DNA of 53,873 bases from contig CADAAU010000019.1 of NCBI GenBank assembly GCA_902786015.1, positions 1 to 53,873 on the forward strand, read 5' to 3'. Below the pieces are notes generated by a model. The model was not told the DNA's origin. It did no database searches and saw only the letters and a list, made by a program, of their open reading frames with translations. The translations under genes were made by a program, and so were the position numbers. Each line of letters begins with the position of its first letter. Within the stretch, counting starts at the first letter, position 1. Below are positions 17,158-25,397 of this stretch, in pieces. This DNA comes from an uncultured Coriobacteriaceae bacterium. Its GTDB lineage: Bacteria; Actinomycetota; Coriobacteriia; Coriobacteriales; Atopobiaceae.

Positions 17158-17907
17158 TTAGGGCTCCACGAGCCGACGACGCACAGCTGCCACGTCCTCA
17201 TCCGGCACGCCGCATTCGAGCAGGTAGTTCTCGATTCCCTCGTGTTCCTCATCGAGTAAGTCGTATGTCTGCTCCATCACTGATGGTGCGGAATCCAAGA
17301 GATGCCTCCACTCGCGCGCCTTGGGATTGTCCCACTGCGCTTGCCACATGGACGAGCGCATGAGGTTGACGCATGTCTGGGCATAGTTCGCAACGATGTC
17401 CCACTTGTCTACACCCGCAAGACTCAAAAGCAGCATGGCGAGAACACCGGTCCGATCCTTGCCCACCGCACAGTGGAAGAGCACGCATCCTTCAGGCGCC
17501 TCGGCAATGAAGCGGAAGCAGTCTCGCACACCCTCGTAATTCTCCAAAATCATGCGGTAGAGATGGGTCATGGACCAGTCCTCAGGATTCTCCTTCACGC
17601 GATCAAAGCCAATTTCAGCGATATTGAGGTTCAAAAGCGGTATGTTGACGTTGATGACATCCCGGCCCAGTTTGCAATCTGGATCGTCCGACACCTCACG
17701 AGGATCGCGCAAGTCGATGACCGCGCGTACACCATAGTCGTACAGGAACTTCTCATCACGAACCGTTAGAAGAGACAGGCCGTCGGCGCGCAAAAAACGG
17801 TGAAAGAGGGTCTGCTCGCCATTGGCGGTGGGATAGCCACCCAATTCTCGGACGTTGTGCGCTCCGTCGAGTGGTAATCGCACCAGGCATCGTTCGTGAG
17901 GTTCCAT
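17158..17907 (-). CDS. Tyrosine-type protein phosphatase
   Basis: The 249-residue soluble protein belongs to the bacterial tyrosine/serine phosphatase family (Y_phosphatase3). The N-terminus has the family LDGAHNVRELGGY motif. The P-loop HCAVGKDRTG places the nucleophile at Cys146 and the phosphate-binding Arg at 152; VIDLRDPREV matches the other conserved block. It should remove phosphate from proteins or phosphoinositide-like lipids. AAGGGAAC precedes the start. First gene of a two-gene operon with the small membrane protein. Confidence 0.92.
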   Translation of the reverse strand: MEPHERCLVRLPLDGAHNVRELGGYPTANGEQTLFHRFLRADGLSLLTVRDEKFLYDYGVRAVIDLRDPREVSDDPDCKLGRDVINVNIPLLNLNIAEIGFDRVKENPEDWSMTHLYRMILENYEGVRDCFRFIAEAPEGCVLFHCAVGKDRTGVLAMLLLSLAGVDKWDIVANYAQTCVNLMRSSMWQAQWDNPKAREWRHLLDSAPSVMEQTYDLLDEEHEGIENYLLECGVPDEDVAAVRRRLVEP

Positions 17908-17939
17908 AAGTTCCCTTCGTCGAGCTCAGTATTGACTCA

Positions 17940-18029
17940 TTACTTTACCTCAAACATGGAGGCGGAGCCATAGTACACCAACGTATCCGTCGCGGGCGTG
18001 TGGGTGACCTTGTGCTCGGTGAAAGCCAT
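17940..18029 (-). pseudogene. Possible gene remnant (29 codons) next to palindromic copy 3
   Basis: A short leftward frame ends in TAA 33 bp before the phosphatase gene and reads MAFTEHKVTHTPATDTLVYY, then GSASMFEVK. It looks protein-like and lies in the operon direction. It has no ribosome-binding site, and palindromic element 3 begins immediately upstream, so it may be the 3' end of a gene whose body was lost or displaced by the repeats. It could also be chance. Confidence 0.3.
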
Positions 18030-18040
18030 CCGAGGCAAGT

Positions 18041-18214
18041 GCGCAGGGTATGACTCCGTGCTCAAATGGACTTAGCCGGGGCGGGGACGGAGGTTATGCG
18101 CCTGGGCTCAGACAGTCCTCGCCCCCGGCGGTGGCTCGGGGTATGTCCCCGTGCTCAAACAGTCCTCGGCTTCGCCTGTGGAACTGCGCGCGGGGACATA
18201 CCCCGAGCCACCGC
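18041..18214. repeat. Palindromic intergenic element, copy 3
   Basis: The inner arms 18128-18151 and 18191-18214 are perfectly complementary over 24 bp (arm contains GTGGCTCGGGGTATGTCCCC). The core is in reverse orientation (CAGTCCTCGGCTTCGCCTGT). On the left lie two further half-elements: GGGGCGGGGACGGAGGTTAT followed by CTCAGACAGTCCTCG, and GCGCAGGGTATGACTCCG at 18041. Their partner arms on the right are missing, so the outer layers look decayed. The trailing CTCTGCTGCGGAAATGG corresponds to the reversed outer-core half. Confidence 0.85.
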
Positions 18215-18259
18215 TCTGCTGCGGAAATGGAACGCAGAAGAGAATCCACCTCGGTCAAA

Positions 18260-18351
18260 AACTACACACGGTTTGTCTCAACTATTCTATTTCATTATTT
18301 TTCAATCTAAATATAGCAATTTAGAATACAATAGACAAACCGTGTGTAGTT
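18260..18351. repeat. 19-bp perfect inverted repeat with AT-rich loop
   Basis: AACTACACACGGTTTGTCT at 18260-18278 is matched exactly, in reverse complement, at 18333-18351. The 54-bp spacer is strongly AT-rich, unlike its surroundings, and holds an inner ATTCTA/TAGAAT pair. The motif CACACGGTTTGTC resembles the outer arms of copy 5 (CACATGGTTTGTC). Confidence 0.85.
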
Positions 18352-18388
18352 CGGGGATGTCAAGAAATGCAAGTCGGTCCGAAACGTG

Positions 18389-18416
18389 AAAAGGGGTGCC
18401 AGCTGTCGGCACCCCT
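18389..18416 (-). terminator. Terminator of the activase fusion gene
   Basis: Read leftward, AGGGGTGCC and GGCACCCCT form a perfect 9-bp stem with a 7-base loop followed by TTTTC. It lies 43 bp after the stop of the leftward activase gene. Confidence 0.85.
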
Positions 18417-18459
18417 ATGCAAATGGTATATCTGAACCAGCTATGTTCGTACCGTTCCC

Positions 18460-21400
18460 TTACAAGCCAGCCTTTTGCAAGGCCTCCTCCATGCGGTCGT
18501 ACGGCGTCTGCATGTCGGACAACTCGTCGCCCTCCAACACGAAGCCCTTTCCTTGGCGGAAGTTCTCCTTCGCCACGCTGATCATGAGCTTGATGCGGTT
18601 GAGCTGGTTGACTTCACTGGCGCCGGGATCGTAGTCGACGGCCACGATGTTGCTCGTTGGATGCATCTGGCGCAGTCGCTTGATGACGCTCTTTCCCACC
18701 ACGTGGTTGGGCAGGCAGGCAAACGGGGAGGCACACACGATGTTGGGCGTTCCGGTTTCGATGAGCTCAATCATCTCTGCCGTGAGCAGCCAACCCTCGC
18801 CCATGGTGTTGCACAACGAGAGCACCTGCTCGGCCTTTTGTCCCAGCTCGAAGATCTGCGTCCACGGCTCAAAGCGCTCGCTTGCCTCAAGCATCTTGTT
18901 TACGGGCTTGCGGATGGCGTCGATGAACGCGATGCCAACGCCATGAGTCAGGCGCTTCTTGCGCTGGGTGCCCAGCTCTTCCTTGAGGTTGATCTGGTTC
19001 GAGGTGCCAAACAGGAAGAAGTCCACCAGTCCGGGAACGTTGGCCTCGCAGCCCTCGGATTCTATGACGCGCACCACGTCGTTGTTTGCCGTGGGGTGGA
19101 ACTTCACCAGAATCTCACCCACAACGCCCACGCGCGGCTTGGACCGGTCGTTAGCCAGAGGTAGCGCGTCGAACGCGTCTACCGTGTCCTGGCACAGACG
19201 GAGGAACTGCTTGCGCGAAGCACCCGGCACCTGCACCTTGGCTCGCGCCATCAGCTCGCCGTAGAGCCTATCGGCCGCACCCGGCTGCGCCTCGTAGGGT
19301 CGCGTGCGATACAGGCATTGCATGATGAGGTCGCCGTATACCAGCGCATAGATAGAACTCATCAGCAACTTGGGTTGCAGGATATTGAACCCGGGATTCG
19401 ACTCGTCCAGTCCACCGGCTACCGAAAGCGAGATGACCGGGATCTCGGGATGGCCGGACTCCTTGAGCGCCTTGCGAATGAGCGCGATGTAGTTCGTGGC
19501 ACGGCAGCCGCCACCCGTCTGCGAGATGAGCACGGCCGTCCTCTTGAGGTCGTACTTGCCCGAAAGAACCGCATTGATGAGCTGGCCCGTTACCAAAATC
19601 GACGGATAGCAGATGTCGTTGTTGACGTACTTGAGGCCCACGTCCACGGCACCGGGGTCAACCGATGGGAGCAGCACCACGTTGAATCCGCCGTTTCGCA
19701 ACACTGACTCGACTATCTCGAAGTGGATGGGCGACATCTGGGGCGCAAGGATCGTATAGCCCTTGTCCTGCATCTCCTTCGTGTAGCGCACCTTGTTGAA
19801 CGCGGCACTTGCCGACTTGCGGTAGACGGGAGGCCTCCTGAGCAAGTCGGTGCTGCGCGCCTGCTCCAGTGAGCCGTCTGCCATGTGAACCGACGGGGGC
19901 TCCACCTCGTCCACCTCTCCTCGCTCCACCAGCAGCTCGAGTTTCTCTCGCTCCTCCTCGAGCGCCGCAATGAGCGAGCGGATGCGGATACGAGCTGCGC
20001 CGAGGTTGGACACCTCGTCAATCTTTAGCACGGTGTAGATCTTGTCGCTCGCTTCCAGAATCTCCTGCACCTGGTCACAGGTAAGGGCGTCGAGGCCGCA
20101 GCCAAAGCTGTTGAGCTGAATGAGATCGAGGTCGTTGCGCGAAGCGACGAAGCGAGCAGCGCGATACAGTCGGCTGTGATACATCCACTGGTCGACCACG
20201 CGGATGGGACGCTCGGGCTCCATCTTGTGTGCAACGCTGTCTTCAGTGAGAACCGCAAAGCCAAAACTGTTCACGAGCTCTGGTATGGCGTGGTTGATCT
20301 CGGGATCGTTGTGGTAGGGTCGGCCTGCGATGACGATGCCATGGGCATCGTGCTCTTCCATCCACGCGAGCGTCTCGTCGCCCATGCGGTGCATGGCATC
20401 CTTGAACGCAAGGTCCGCCTCCCATGCCACGTCAACCGCCTCGTTGATCTGCTTGCGCGTGATGTGGGAACCCCGCACGCGGCCCTTTCCTGTGGCTGCA
20501 TCCTTCTCGCGCTGCACCGATATGACCTCGTAGAGGCGACGCTTGAGCTCGCGTTTGTCGTCGTAGGGCAAGAACGGGGCAAGGTACTCTACGTCGGGCG
20601 CGGCAAGCTCGTCCACGTTGAGCTCCAGCGCCTGGGGATAGCTCATGACAATGGGGCAGTTGTAGTGGTTGGTGGCCGTGTCGTCCTCCTGGCGCTCCCA
20701 GCGAACACATGGCATCCAAATGAAGTCCACGTCCTTTTTGAGCAGATTCATGATGTGGCCATGGCTCAACTTGGCGGGATAGCACACACTCTCGCTGGGC
20801 ATGGACTCGATGCCCGCCTCATAGATGCCCTTGTTGGATTGGTCCGAGAGCACCACGGCAAAGCCAAGCGCGTTAAAGAACTCGTGCCAAAACGGATAGT
20901 TCTCGTACATGTTGAGCGCACGTGGAATGCCCACGACTCCGCGAGGAGCGTCCTGCGGAGCCAAGCCCTCGCGATCAAAGAGCAGCTCGTTCTTGCGTTT
21001 GAAGAGGTTCGGGGCCTCCACCTTGTCCTTGCGCGAACGGCCCGAGCCCTTTTCGCATCGGTTGCCGGTAATGAAGCGACGGCCACCGCCAAAGTCGTTG
21101 ATGGTAAGAAGGCAGTTATTGGAGCAGCGGCCGCAGTGGACCTTGGTGAGCTTTACCGTAAGCTCGTTGAGCGCGCGCCTGTCCAGAACCGTGGACACAC
21201 CGTCCTTGCCGGCGCGATCGCGCGCAAGAAGAGCCGCGCCATAGGCACCCATGGAGCCCGCGATGTCGGGACGAATGACCTCACGACCAGTAAGCAGCTC
21301 GAACGCACGCAGCGTCGCGTCGCTCATGAAGGTGCCACCCTGCACCACGATATGGGCACCGATCTGGTCGTAATCACGCAGCTTGATGACCTTAAAGAGG

Positions 21401-23055
21401 GCGTTCTTTATGACCGAGTACGAAAGGCCGGCGGCCACGTCACCTATGGTCGCGCCCTCCTTTTGGGCCTGCTTCACGCGCGAGTTCATAAACACCGTGC
21501 AACGGCTGCCAAGGTCAACCGGCCGCTCTCCGCTGACGGCGGCTTGGGCGAACTCCTGCACCGTCATGCCCATGGAGTCGGCGAAGCTCGCTACGAACGA
21601 CCCGCAGCCAGATGAGCAGGCCTCGTTGAGCGCGATGTGCTCGATGACACCGTCACGTACCTGAAGGCACTTCATATCCTGTCCACCGATATCAAGAATG
21701 AACTCGACATCGGGCACGAACGCTTGGGCGCCACGCAGGTGTGCCACGGTCTCTACCTCGCCGGAGTCAGCGCGCAGCGCCTGGATGAGGATACCCTCTC
21801 CGTAACCCGTCGTGGTAACGTGACCAATCTCGCAGTCGGATGGTAGGTGGTTGTAGATGTCGTTCATGATTGCGCGGGCCGTGCCGAGGACGTCGCCGTT
21901 GTTGACGTCATACCAGGTGTAGAGCAACTCTCCGTCCTCTCCCACCACGGCGGCCTTGAGCGTAGTGGACCCGGCATCGATTCCTATGAACACACGGCCA
22001 TGGTACTCGTCGAGCGTGCCCTTGGGGACAACCTCCTTACCATGTCGCTCGCGGAACATCTTGAGCTCGTCCTCACTCGCAAACAGCGGCTCCAGACGTG
22101 CCACTTCCGAGCCCTGAGTGTCCTTGAGGGCGGCCAACGCCGAGATGACATCGGCAAACGTAACGCGCTTATCGGTCTCGCCAGCAAGGGCTGCGCCCGT
22201 CGCAACGAAGAGATGAGCGTTCTTTGGTACGATACGATGCTCTTCGTCGAGGTTGAGCGTAAGGTAAAAGCGCTCGCGCAGCTCACTGAGGTACTGCAGA
22301 GGTCCACCAAGAAACGCCACGTAGCCCCGGATGGGATGCCCGCAAGCCAGACCGCTCACCGTTTGGTTTGCGACTGCTTGGAAGATGGAGGCCGCGATGT
22401 CGGAGGGAGAAGCCCCCTCGTTGAGCAGGGGTTGCACATCCGACTTTGCAAACACACCGCAACGGCTTGCGATGGGATAGATGTGCGTCGCATCCTTTGC
22501 CAACTCGTTAAGGCCGGGAGCATCTGTCTTGAGCAGCGAGGCCATCTGGTCTATAAACGCACCAGTACCACCAGCGCACGTGCCGTTCATGCGCTGCTCG
22601 ATGCCATTGTCGAAGTAGATGATCTTTGCATCCTCTCCGCCCAGCTCGATCGCACAGTCGGTCTGCGGGATAAGTGCCTCAACGGCGCGCTTGCTCGCGA
22701 TGACCTCCTGCACGAACTCTAGGTCGAGCCACGTCGCAAGGAGCATTCCGCCCGAGCCGGTAATGGATACGCGCATGGAGGCGCCTCCCACGATCTTCTG
22801 TGCCCGCTCAAAGAGCTCCTTTGCCGTGGCGCGAATGTCAGTATGGTGACGCTCGTAGTTCGCGTAGACCAGATTCGAATTGGCGTCGATTACGGCGAGC
22901 TTCACCGTCGTCGACCCTACGTCAATGCCCAGACGCAGGTCAGCGTGACGTAGGTCCACCGGACCGGCTGGCTTGAGCTCGGCACCATCTTGGATAAGCG
23001 CGATAGCGGGCTTGGCGGCGCTTTGGGCCGCGTTCGAAACGGAGGTCCTAACCAT
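18460..23055 (-). CDS. Giant acyl-CoA dehydratase activase fusion (two activase domains plus dehydratase-like region)
   Basis: The 1531-residue protein has two BadF/HgdC-type ASKHA ATPase domains, from about residues 41 (GIDVGSTTVKLAV) and 355 (GIDAGSTTLKAAV). Each keeps the two cysteines expected to hold the bridging [4Fe-4S] cluster: NGTCAGGTGAF with ASRCGVFAKSD, and NEACSSGCGSF with GSRCTVFMNSR. A CGRCSNNC-x-C segment follows, then a DUF2229-type region and domains resembling the 2-hydroxyacyl-CoA dehydratase subunits (ESVCYPAKLSHGH, NDICYPSILVTGQ). Classical activators use ATP to send one electron to the dehydratase. Whether this fusion activates a separate enzyme or works alone is unknown. 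Start set at the ATG after GAAAGGAA, which overlaps the tetR 3' end by 8 bp. Confidence 0.9.
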   Translation of the reverse strand: MVRTSVSNAAQSAAKPAIALIQDGAELKPAGPVDLRHADLRLGIDVGSTTVKLAVIDANSNLVYANYERHHTDIRATAKELFERAQKIVGGASMRVSITGSGGMLLATWLDLEFVQEVIASKRAVEALIPQTDCAIELGGEDAKIIYFDNGIEQRMNGTCAGGTGAFIDQMASLLKTDAPGLNELAKDATHIYPIASRCGVFAKSDVQPLLNEGASPSDIAASIFQAVANQTVSGLACGHPIRGYVAFLGGPLQYLSELRERFYLTLNLDEEHRIVPKNAHLFVATGAALAGETDKRVTFADVISALAALKDTQGSEVARLEPLFASEDELKMFRERHGKEVVPKGTLDEYHGRVFIGIDAGSTTLKAAVVGEDGELLYTWYDVNNGDVLGTARAIMNDIYNHLPSDCEIGHVTTTGYGEGILIQALRADSGEVETVAHLRGAQAFVPDVEFILDIGGQDMKCLQVRDGVIEHIALNEACSSGCGSFVASFADSMGMTVQEFAQAAVSGERPVDLGSRCTVFMNSRVKQAQKEGATIGDVAAGLSYSVIKNALFKVIKLRDYDQIGAHIVVQGGTFMSDATLRAFELLTGREVIRPDIAGSMGAYGAALLARDRAGKDGVSTVLDRRALNELTVKLTKVHCGRCSNNCLLTINDFGGGRRFITGNRCEKGSGRSRKDKVEAPNLFKRKNELLFDREGLAPQDAPRGVVGIPRALNMYENYPFWHEFFNALGFAVVLSDQSNKGIYEAGIESMPSESVCYPAKLSHGHIMNLLKKDVDFIWMPCVRWERQEDDTATNHYNCPIVMSYPQALELNVDELAAPDVEYLAPFLPYDDKRELKRRLYEVISVQREKDAATGKGRVRGSHITRKQINEAVDVAWEADLAFKDAMHRMGDETLAWMEEHDAHGIVIAGRPYHNDPEINHAIPELVNSFGFAVLTEDSVAHKMEPERPIRVVDQWMYHSRLYRAARFVASRNDLDLIQLNSFGCGLDALTCDQVQEILEASDKIYTVLKIDEVSNLGAARIRIRSLIAALEEEREKLELLVERGEVDEVEPPSVHMADGSLEQARSTDLLRRPPVYRKSASAAFNKVRYTKEMQDKGYTILAPQMSPIHFEIVESVLRNGGFNVVLLPSVDPGAVDVGLKYVNNDICYPSILVTGQLINAVLSGKYDLKRTAVLISQTGGGCRATNYIALIRKALKESGHPEIPVISLSVAGGLDESNPGFNILQPKLLMSSIYALVYGDLIMQCLYRTRPYEAQPGAADRLYGELMARAKVQVPGASRKQFLRLCQDTVDAFDALPLANDRSKPRVGVVGEILVKFHPTANNDVVRVIESEGCEANVPGLVDFFLFGTSNQINLKEELGTQRKKRLTHGVGIAFIDAIRKPVNKMLEASERFEPWTQIFELGQKAEQVLSLCNTMGEGWLLTAEMIELIETGTPNIVCASPFACLPNHVVGKSVIKRLRQMHPTSNIVAVDYDPGASEVNQLNRIKLMISVAKENFRQGKGFVLEGDELSDMQTPYDRMEEALQKAGL

Positions 23056-23719
23056 GAAAGAGTTCCTTTCCTTGCTCCGCGATACGGACGGTAAGCTGTG
23101 ACATGTCGAAGTTGACGGGTCGTCCATAGAGGTCGCCCGGACGAACAAAGAGCAGCGCGGTCATGATGCGTGCCATGATGTCGTCTGACTCGACCATTCC
23201 CGTGGTGAGCCAACGGACGAGCACGCCGACCTCGGCAGAGATCACGAACGTAAGGTAGTAGTCGAAGCCCATTTCCATAAATGCCGAGAAGCCGTCGCGC
23301 GCACGGTCCTCTACGACCTCGCGCACCACGTGCTTGAGCTTTTCGACGAAGGCCGGGTCTCCCCCTTCGCCCAACAGCGCCGATAAATACGTGCCGTTCG
23401 CACGAAAGTATGCAAGCAGCTCAGGTGCCCCGGGACAGGCATCAAACAACTGGAGGGCCTCTTCGAGCTCAGACAGGCTCACTTGCGAGATTCGTCGCAC
23501 CAACGGCGCGATGTCGGAGACCGTCTCGTCCTCTATAGCCGCAACCAGCGACGGTATGTCGCGATAGTGCGAATAGAACGTGCGACGCGTAACGTCCGCT
23601 CGGTGCGCAACACTCGTCACCGTCACGGCACTCATGTCACCCGTCGCATGGATTTCTTCCGCGAGCGCATCACGCAAGGCACGCCTGGTACGGATGCTTC
23701 GGCGGTCAGTCGAACTCAT
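23048..23719 (-). CDS. TetR family transcriptional regulator
   Basis: The 223-residue protein starts with a TetR helix-turn-helix (about residues 10-60: TVTSVAHRADVTRRTFYSHY) and ends in a helical ligand-binding domain that I cannot assign to a ligand. Its last 8 bp overlap the start of the activase fusion gene, so the regulator is first in a two-gene operon and probably controls it, and possibly itself. GAAGGAATTGT precedes the ATG. Confidence 0.92.
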   Translation of the reverse strand: MSSTDRRSIRTRRALRDALAEEIHATGDMSAVTVTSVAHRADVTRRTFYSHYRDIPSLVAAIEDETVSDIAPLVRRISQVSLSELEEALQLFDACPGAPELLAYFRANGTYLSALLGEGGDPAFVEKLKHVVREVVEDRARDGFSAFMEMGFDYYLTFVISAEVGVLVRWLTTGMVESDDIMARIMTALLFVRPGDLYGRPVNFDMSQLTVRIAEQGKELFHG

Positions 23720-23747
23720 ACAATTCCTTCACACATCGTATACAATT
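23718..23747 (-). promoter_or_regulatory. Direct repeats at the tetR start (possible operator)
   Basis: ATACAATT occurs at 23718-23725 and again at 23740-23747, two helical turns apart, overlapping the tetR translation start and its likely promoter. This could be an autoregulatory site; the evidence is only the repeat and its position. Confidence 0.3.
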
Positions 23748-23839
23748 GCTCAACCTGAGTAATAGTACCCATAACGAGAAGAAACGTGCGCCCTGCACGA
23801 AACAAGCACACCGCATACACGTGATGTCAACAAACCCGA

Positions 23840-23927
23840 TTCGTCGTCCCAATCTGTCCTCTCCCCGGGGCTTATGCTCCCGGTTCGTCGTCCCAATCTG
23901 TCCTCTCCCCGGGGCTTATGCTCCCGG
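23840..23927. repeat. Perfect 44-bp tandem duplication
   Basis: The 44-bp unit at 23840-23883 (it contains CTCTCCCCGGGGCTTATGC) is repeated without a mismatch at 23884-23927, and a third copy begins with TTCGT. The lack of divergence suggests a recent duplication. It lies beside palindromic copy 4. Confidence 0.95.
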
Positions 23928-23941
23928 TTCGTACACCCTCC

Positions 23942-24027
23942 GGCAAGGGCGGAGGTTATGCCCCCGTGCTCGAACAGCCCTCGCTGCGCTGCGGAACTCG
24001 CCCGTGGACATAACCTCCGCCCTTGCC
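23942..24027. repeat. Palindromic intergenic element, copy 4
   Basis: GGCAAGGGCGGAGGTTATG at 23942-23960 has an exact 19-bp reverse complement at 24009-24027. The core is in reverse orientation and slightly changed (CAGCCCTCGCTGCGCTGCGG). Arm and flank are very close to copy 7, and both are followed by the same junction (GAGAAGGGACnC, then GGTTTGTCCCACGA). Confidence 0.87.
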
Positions 24028-24045
24028 CTTGATGTGCCTGCAGAG

Positions 24046-24220
24046 AAGGGACACATGGTTTGTCCCACGATGCAGTTCCACATCAGAGCGGGGACGGGGG
24101 TTATGTGCCTGAGCGAGTTCCGCAGGCGAAGCCGAGGGCTGTTCGAGCGCAGGTGCATAACCCCCGTCCCCGCCCCGGCGAAGGCTATCTGAGCTCAGGG
24201 AGACAAACCATGTGCCCCTT
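24046..24220. repeat. Nested palindromic intergenic element, copy 5
   Basis: The inner arms 24088-24111 and 24150-24173 match at 22 of 24 positions and enclose the forward core (GTTCCGCAGGCGAAGCCGAG). Outer arms 24046-24066 (AAGGGACACATGGTTTGTC) and 24198-24220 (GACAAACCATGTGCCCCTT) enclose the inner palindrome. The two halves of a second core lie between the layers (AGTTCCACATCAGAGC on the left, GCGAAGGCTATCTGAGC on the right). It lies in the divergent gap between tetR and ddh, so the ddh promoter must lie within about 100 bp after it. Confidence 0.87.
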
Positions 24221-24327
24221 CCGATCAATTGTTTCGAGGGCCTGCACTCCTTGTTACAATCGCGCGACCTTAAACGCACATGCATTATTCTTTAGTGGTC
24301 AAATTCTACCGACAGAGGAGGAAAACC

Positions 24328-25305
24328 ATGAAGGTAGCAATAGCCGGATACGGTAATCTGGGCCGCGGCGTCGAAGCGGCCGTCACGAACGCTCCCGACA
24401 TGGAGCTCGTGGGCATCTTTACCCGCCGAGACCCCAAGGATGTTTCTGTGGCAACGGACACCCCCGTCTACGGATGGGCGGACCTGCAGGGCTTCGCCGG
24501 CAAAATCGACGTAGTCGTCATCTGCGGCGGAAGCGCCACCGACCTGCCCAAGCAGACCCCCGAGCTCGCTGCGACCTTTACGGTCGTCGACAGCTTCGAC
24601 ACGCATGCCAACATCCCCACTCACTTCGCCAACGTCGATGCCGCTGCAAAGGCAGCTGGCACGGTCGGTGTCATATCGTGCGGCTGGGATCCCGGCCTCT
24701 TCTCGCTCGCGCGTCTGTATGCGAGTGCGGCGTTGCCCGAGGGTGCCGACTACACCTTCTGGGGCCGCGGTGTAAGCCAGGGGCACTCCGACGCCATTCG
24801 TCGCATCCCCGGCGTGCTCGATGCCCGCCAATACACCGTACCGGTGCCCGCAGCCGTTGAGGCAGCCCGCTCCGGCAAGAACCCCGAGCTCTCCACGCGC
24901 GACAAGCACACGCGCGAGTGCTTCGTGGTCGCCGAGGAGGGTGCCGACCTTGCCGCCATCGAGAAGGCCATCGTCACCATGCCCAACTACTTCTCGGACT
25001 ACGACACCACCGTCACGTTCATCTCGCAGGAAGAGCTCAACGAGAAGCATGCGGGCCTTCCCCACGGCGGTACCGTCATCCGTAGCGGTCGCACCGGCCT
25101 CGACAGCGAGTTCGGCGACACCATCGAGTTCTCGTTGGCCCTCGACTCGAACCCGTACTTCACCGGTAGCGTGCTCACGAGCGTCGCCCGCGCCGCAGTC
25201 CGCCTGCATGAGCACGGAATGGTCGGCGCCTTTACGATGTTCGACATCCCGCCCGCGCTTCTCTCGCCTCTGAGCGGCGAGGAGCTGCGCGCCCACTTGA
25301 TGTAG
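24328..25305 (+). CDS. ddh: meso-Diaminopimelate D-dehydrogenase
   Basis: NADPH-dependent reductive amination of L-tetrahydrodipicolinate to meso-DAP in one step, by-passing the acylated branches; the product feeds peptidoglycan and lysine. The 325-residue protein opens with a Rossmann loop (VAIAGYGNLGRG) and carries the family stretch SCGWDPGLFSLARL and FWGRGVSQGHSDAIRRIPGV that form the DAP site. The start was set at the ATG 6 bp after GAGGAGG. lysA follows after 92 bp on the same strand, the logical next step of the pathway. Confidence 0.96.
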   Translation: MKVAIAGYGNLGRGVEAAVTNAPDMELVGIFTRRDPKDVSVATDTPVYGWADLQGFAGKIDVVVICGGSATDLPKQTPELAATFTVVDSFDTHANIPTHFANVDAAAKAAGTVGVISCGWDPGLFSLARLYASAALPEGADYTFWGRGVSQGHSDAIRRIPGVLDARQYTVPVPAAVEAARSGKNPELSTRDKHTRECFVVAEEGADLAAIEKAIVTMPNYFSDYDTTVTFISQEELNEKHAGLPHGGTVIRSGRTGLDSEFGDTIEFSLALDSNPYFTGSVLTSVARAAVRLHEHGMVGAFTMFDIPPALLSPLSGEELRAHLM

Positions 25306-25327
25306 GCTTTAGAAGCGTTTGAAGCTG

Positions 25328-25361
25328 GGCGGCCATTCGGGTGCACTTCCGAATGGCCGCC
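25328..25361 (+). terminator. Strong hairpin between ddh and lysA
   Basis: GGCGGCCATTCGG pairs perfectly with CCGAATGGCCGCC around an 8-base loop. Only a weak T-containing tail (GTGCTATTCTC) follows, so it may be a partial terminator or an RNA-stability hairpin setting the ddh to lysA ratio. Confidence 0.45.
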
Positions 25362-25397
25362 GTGCTATTCTCGAATGAACCAACGTAAGGAGGAGCC

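Noticed and set aside
20176..21615. Long open frames opposite the activase, EAL and CapA genes (also 9495-10616 and 12450-13871)
   Set aside because: They are mirror frames of GC-rich coding sequence with recognisable proteins on the other strand, and their translations resemble no protein family.
23916..24158. Open frames inside the palindromic elements
   Set aside because: They arise from the GC-rich repeats, lack start signals and change frame between copies.
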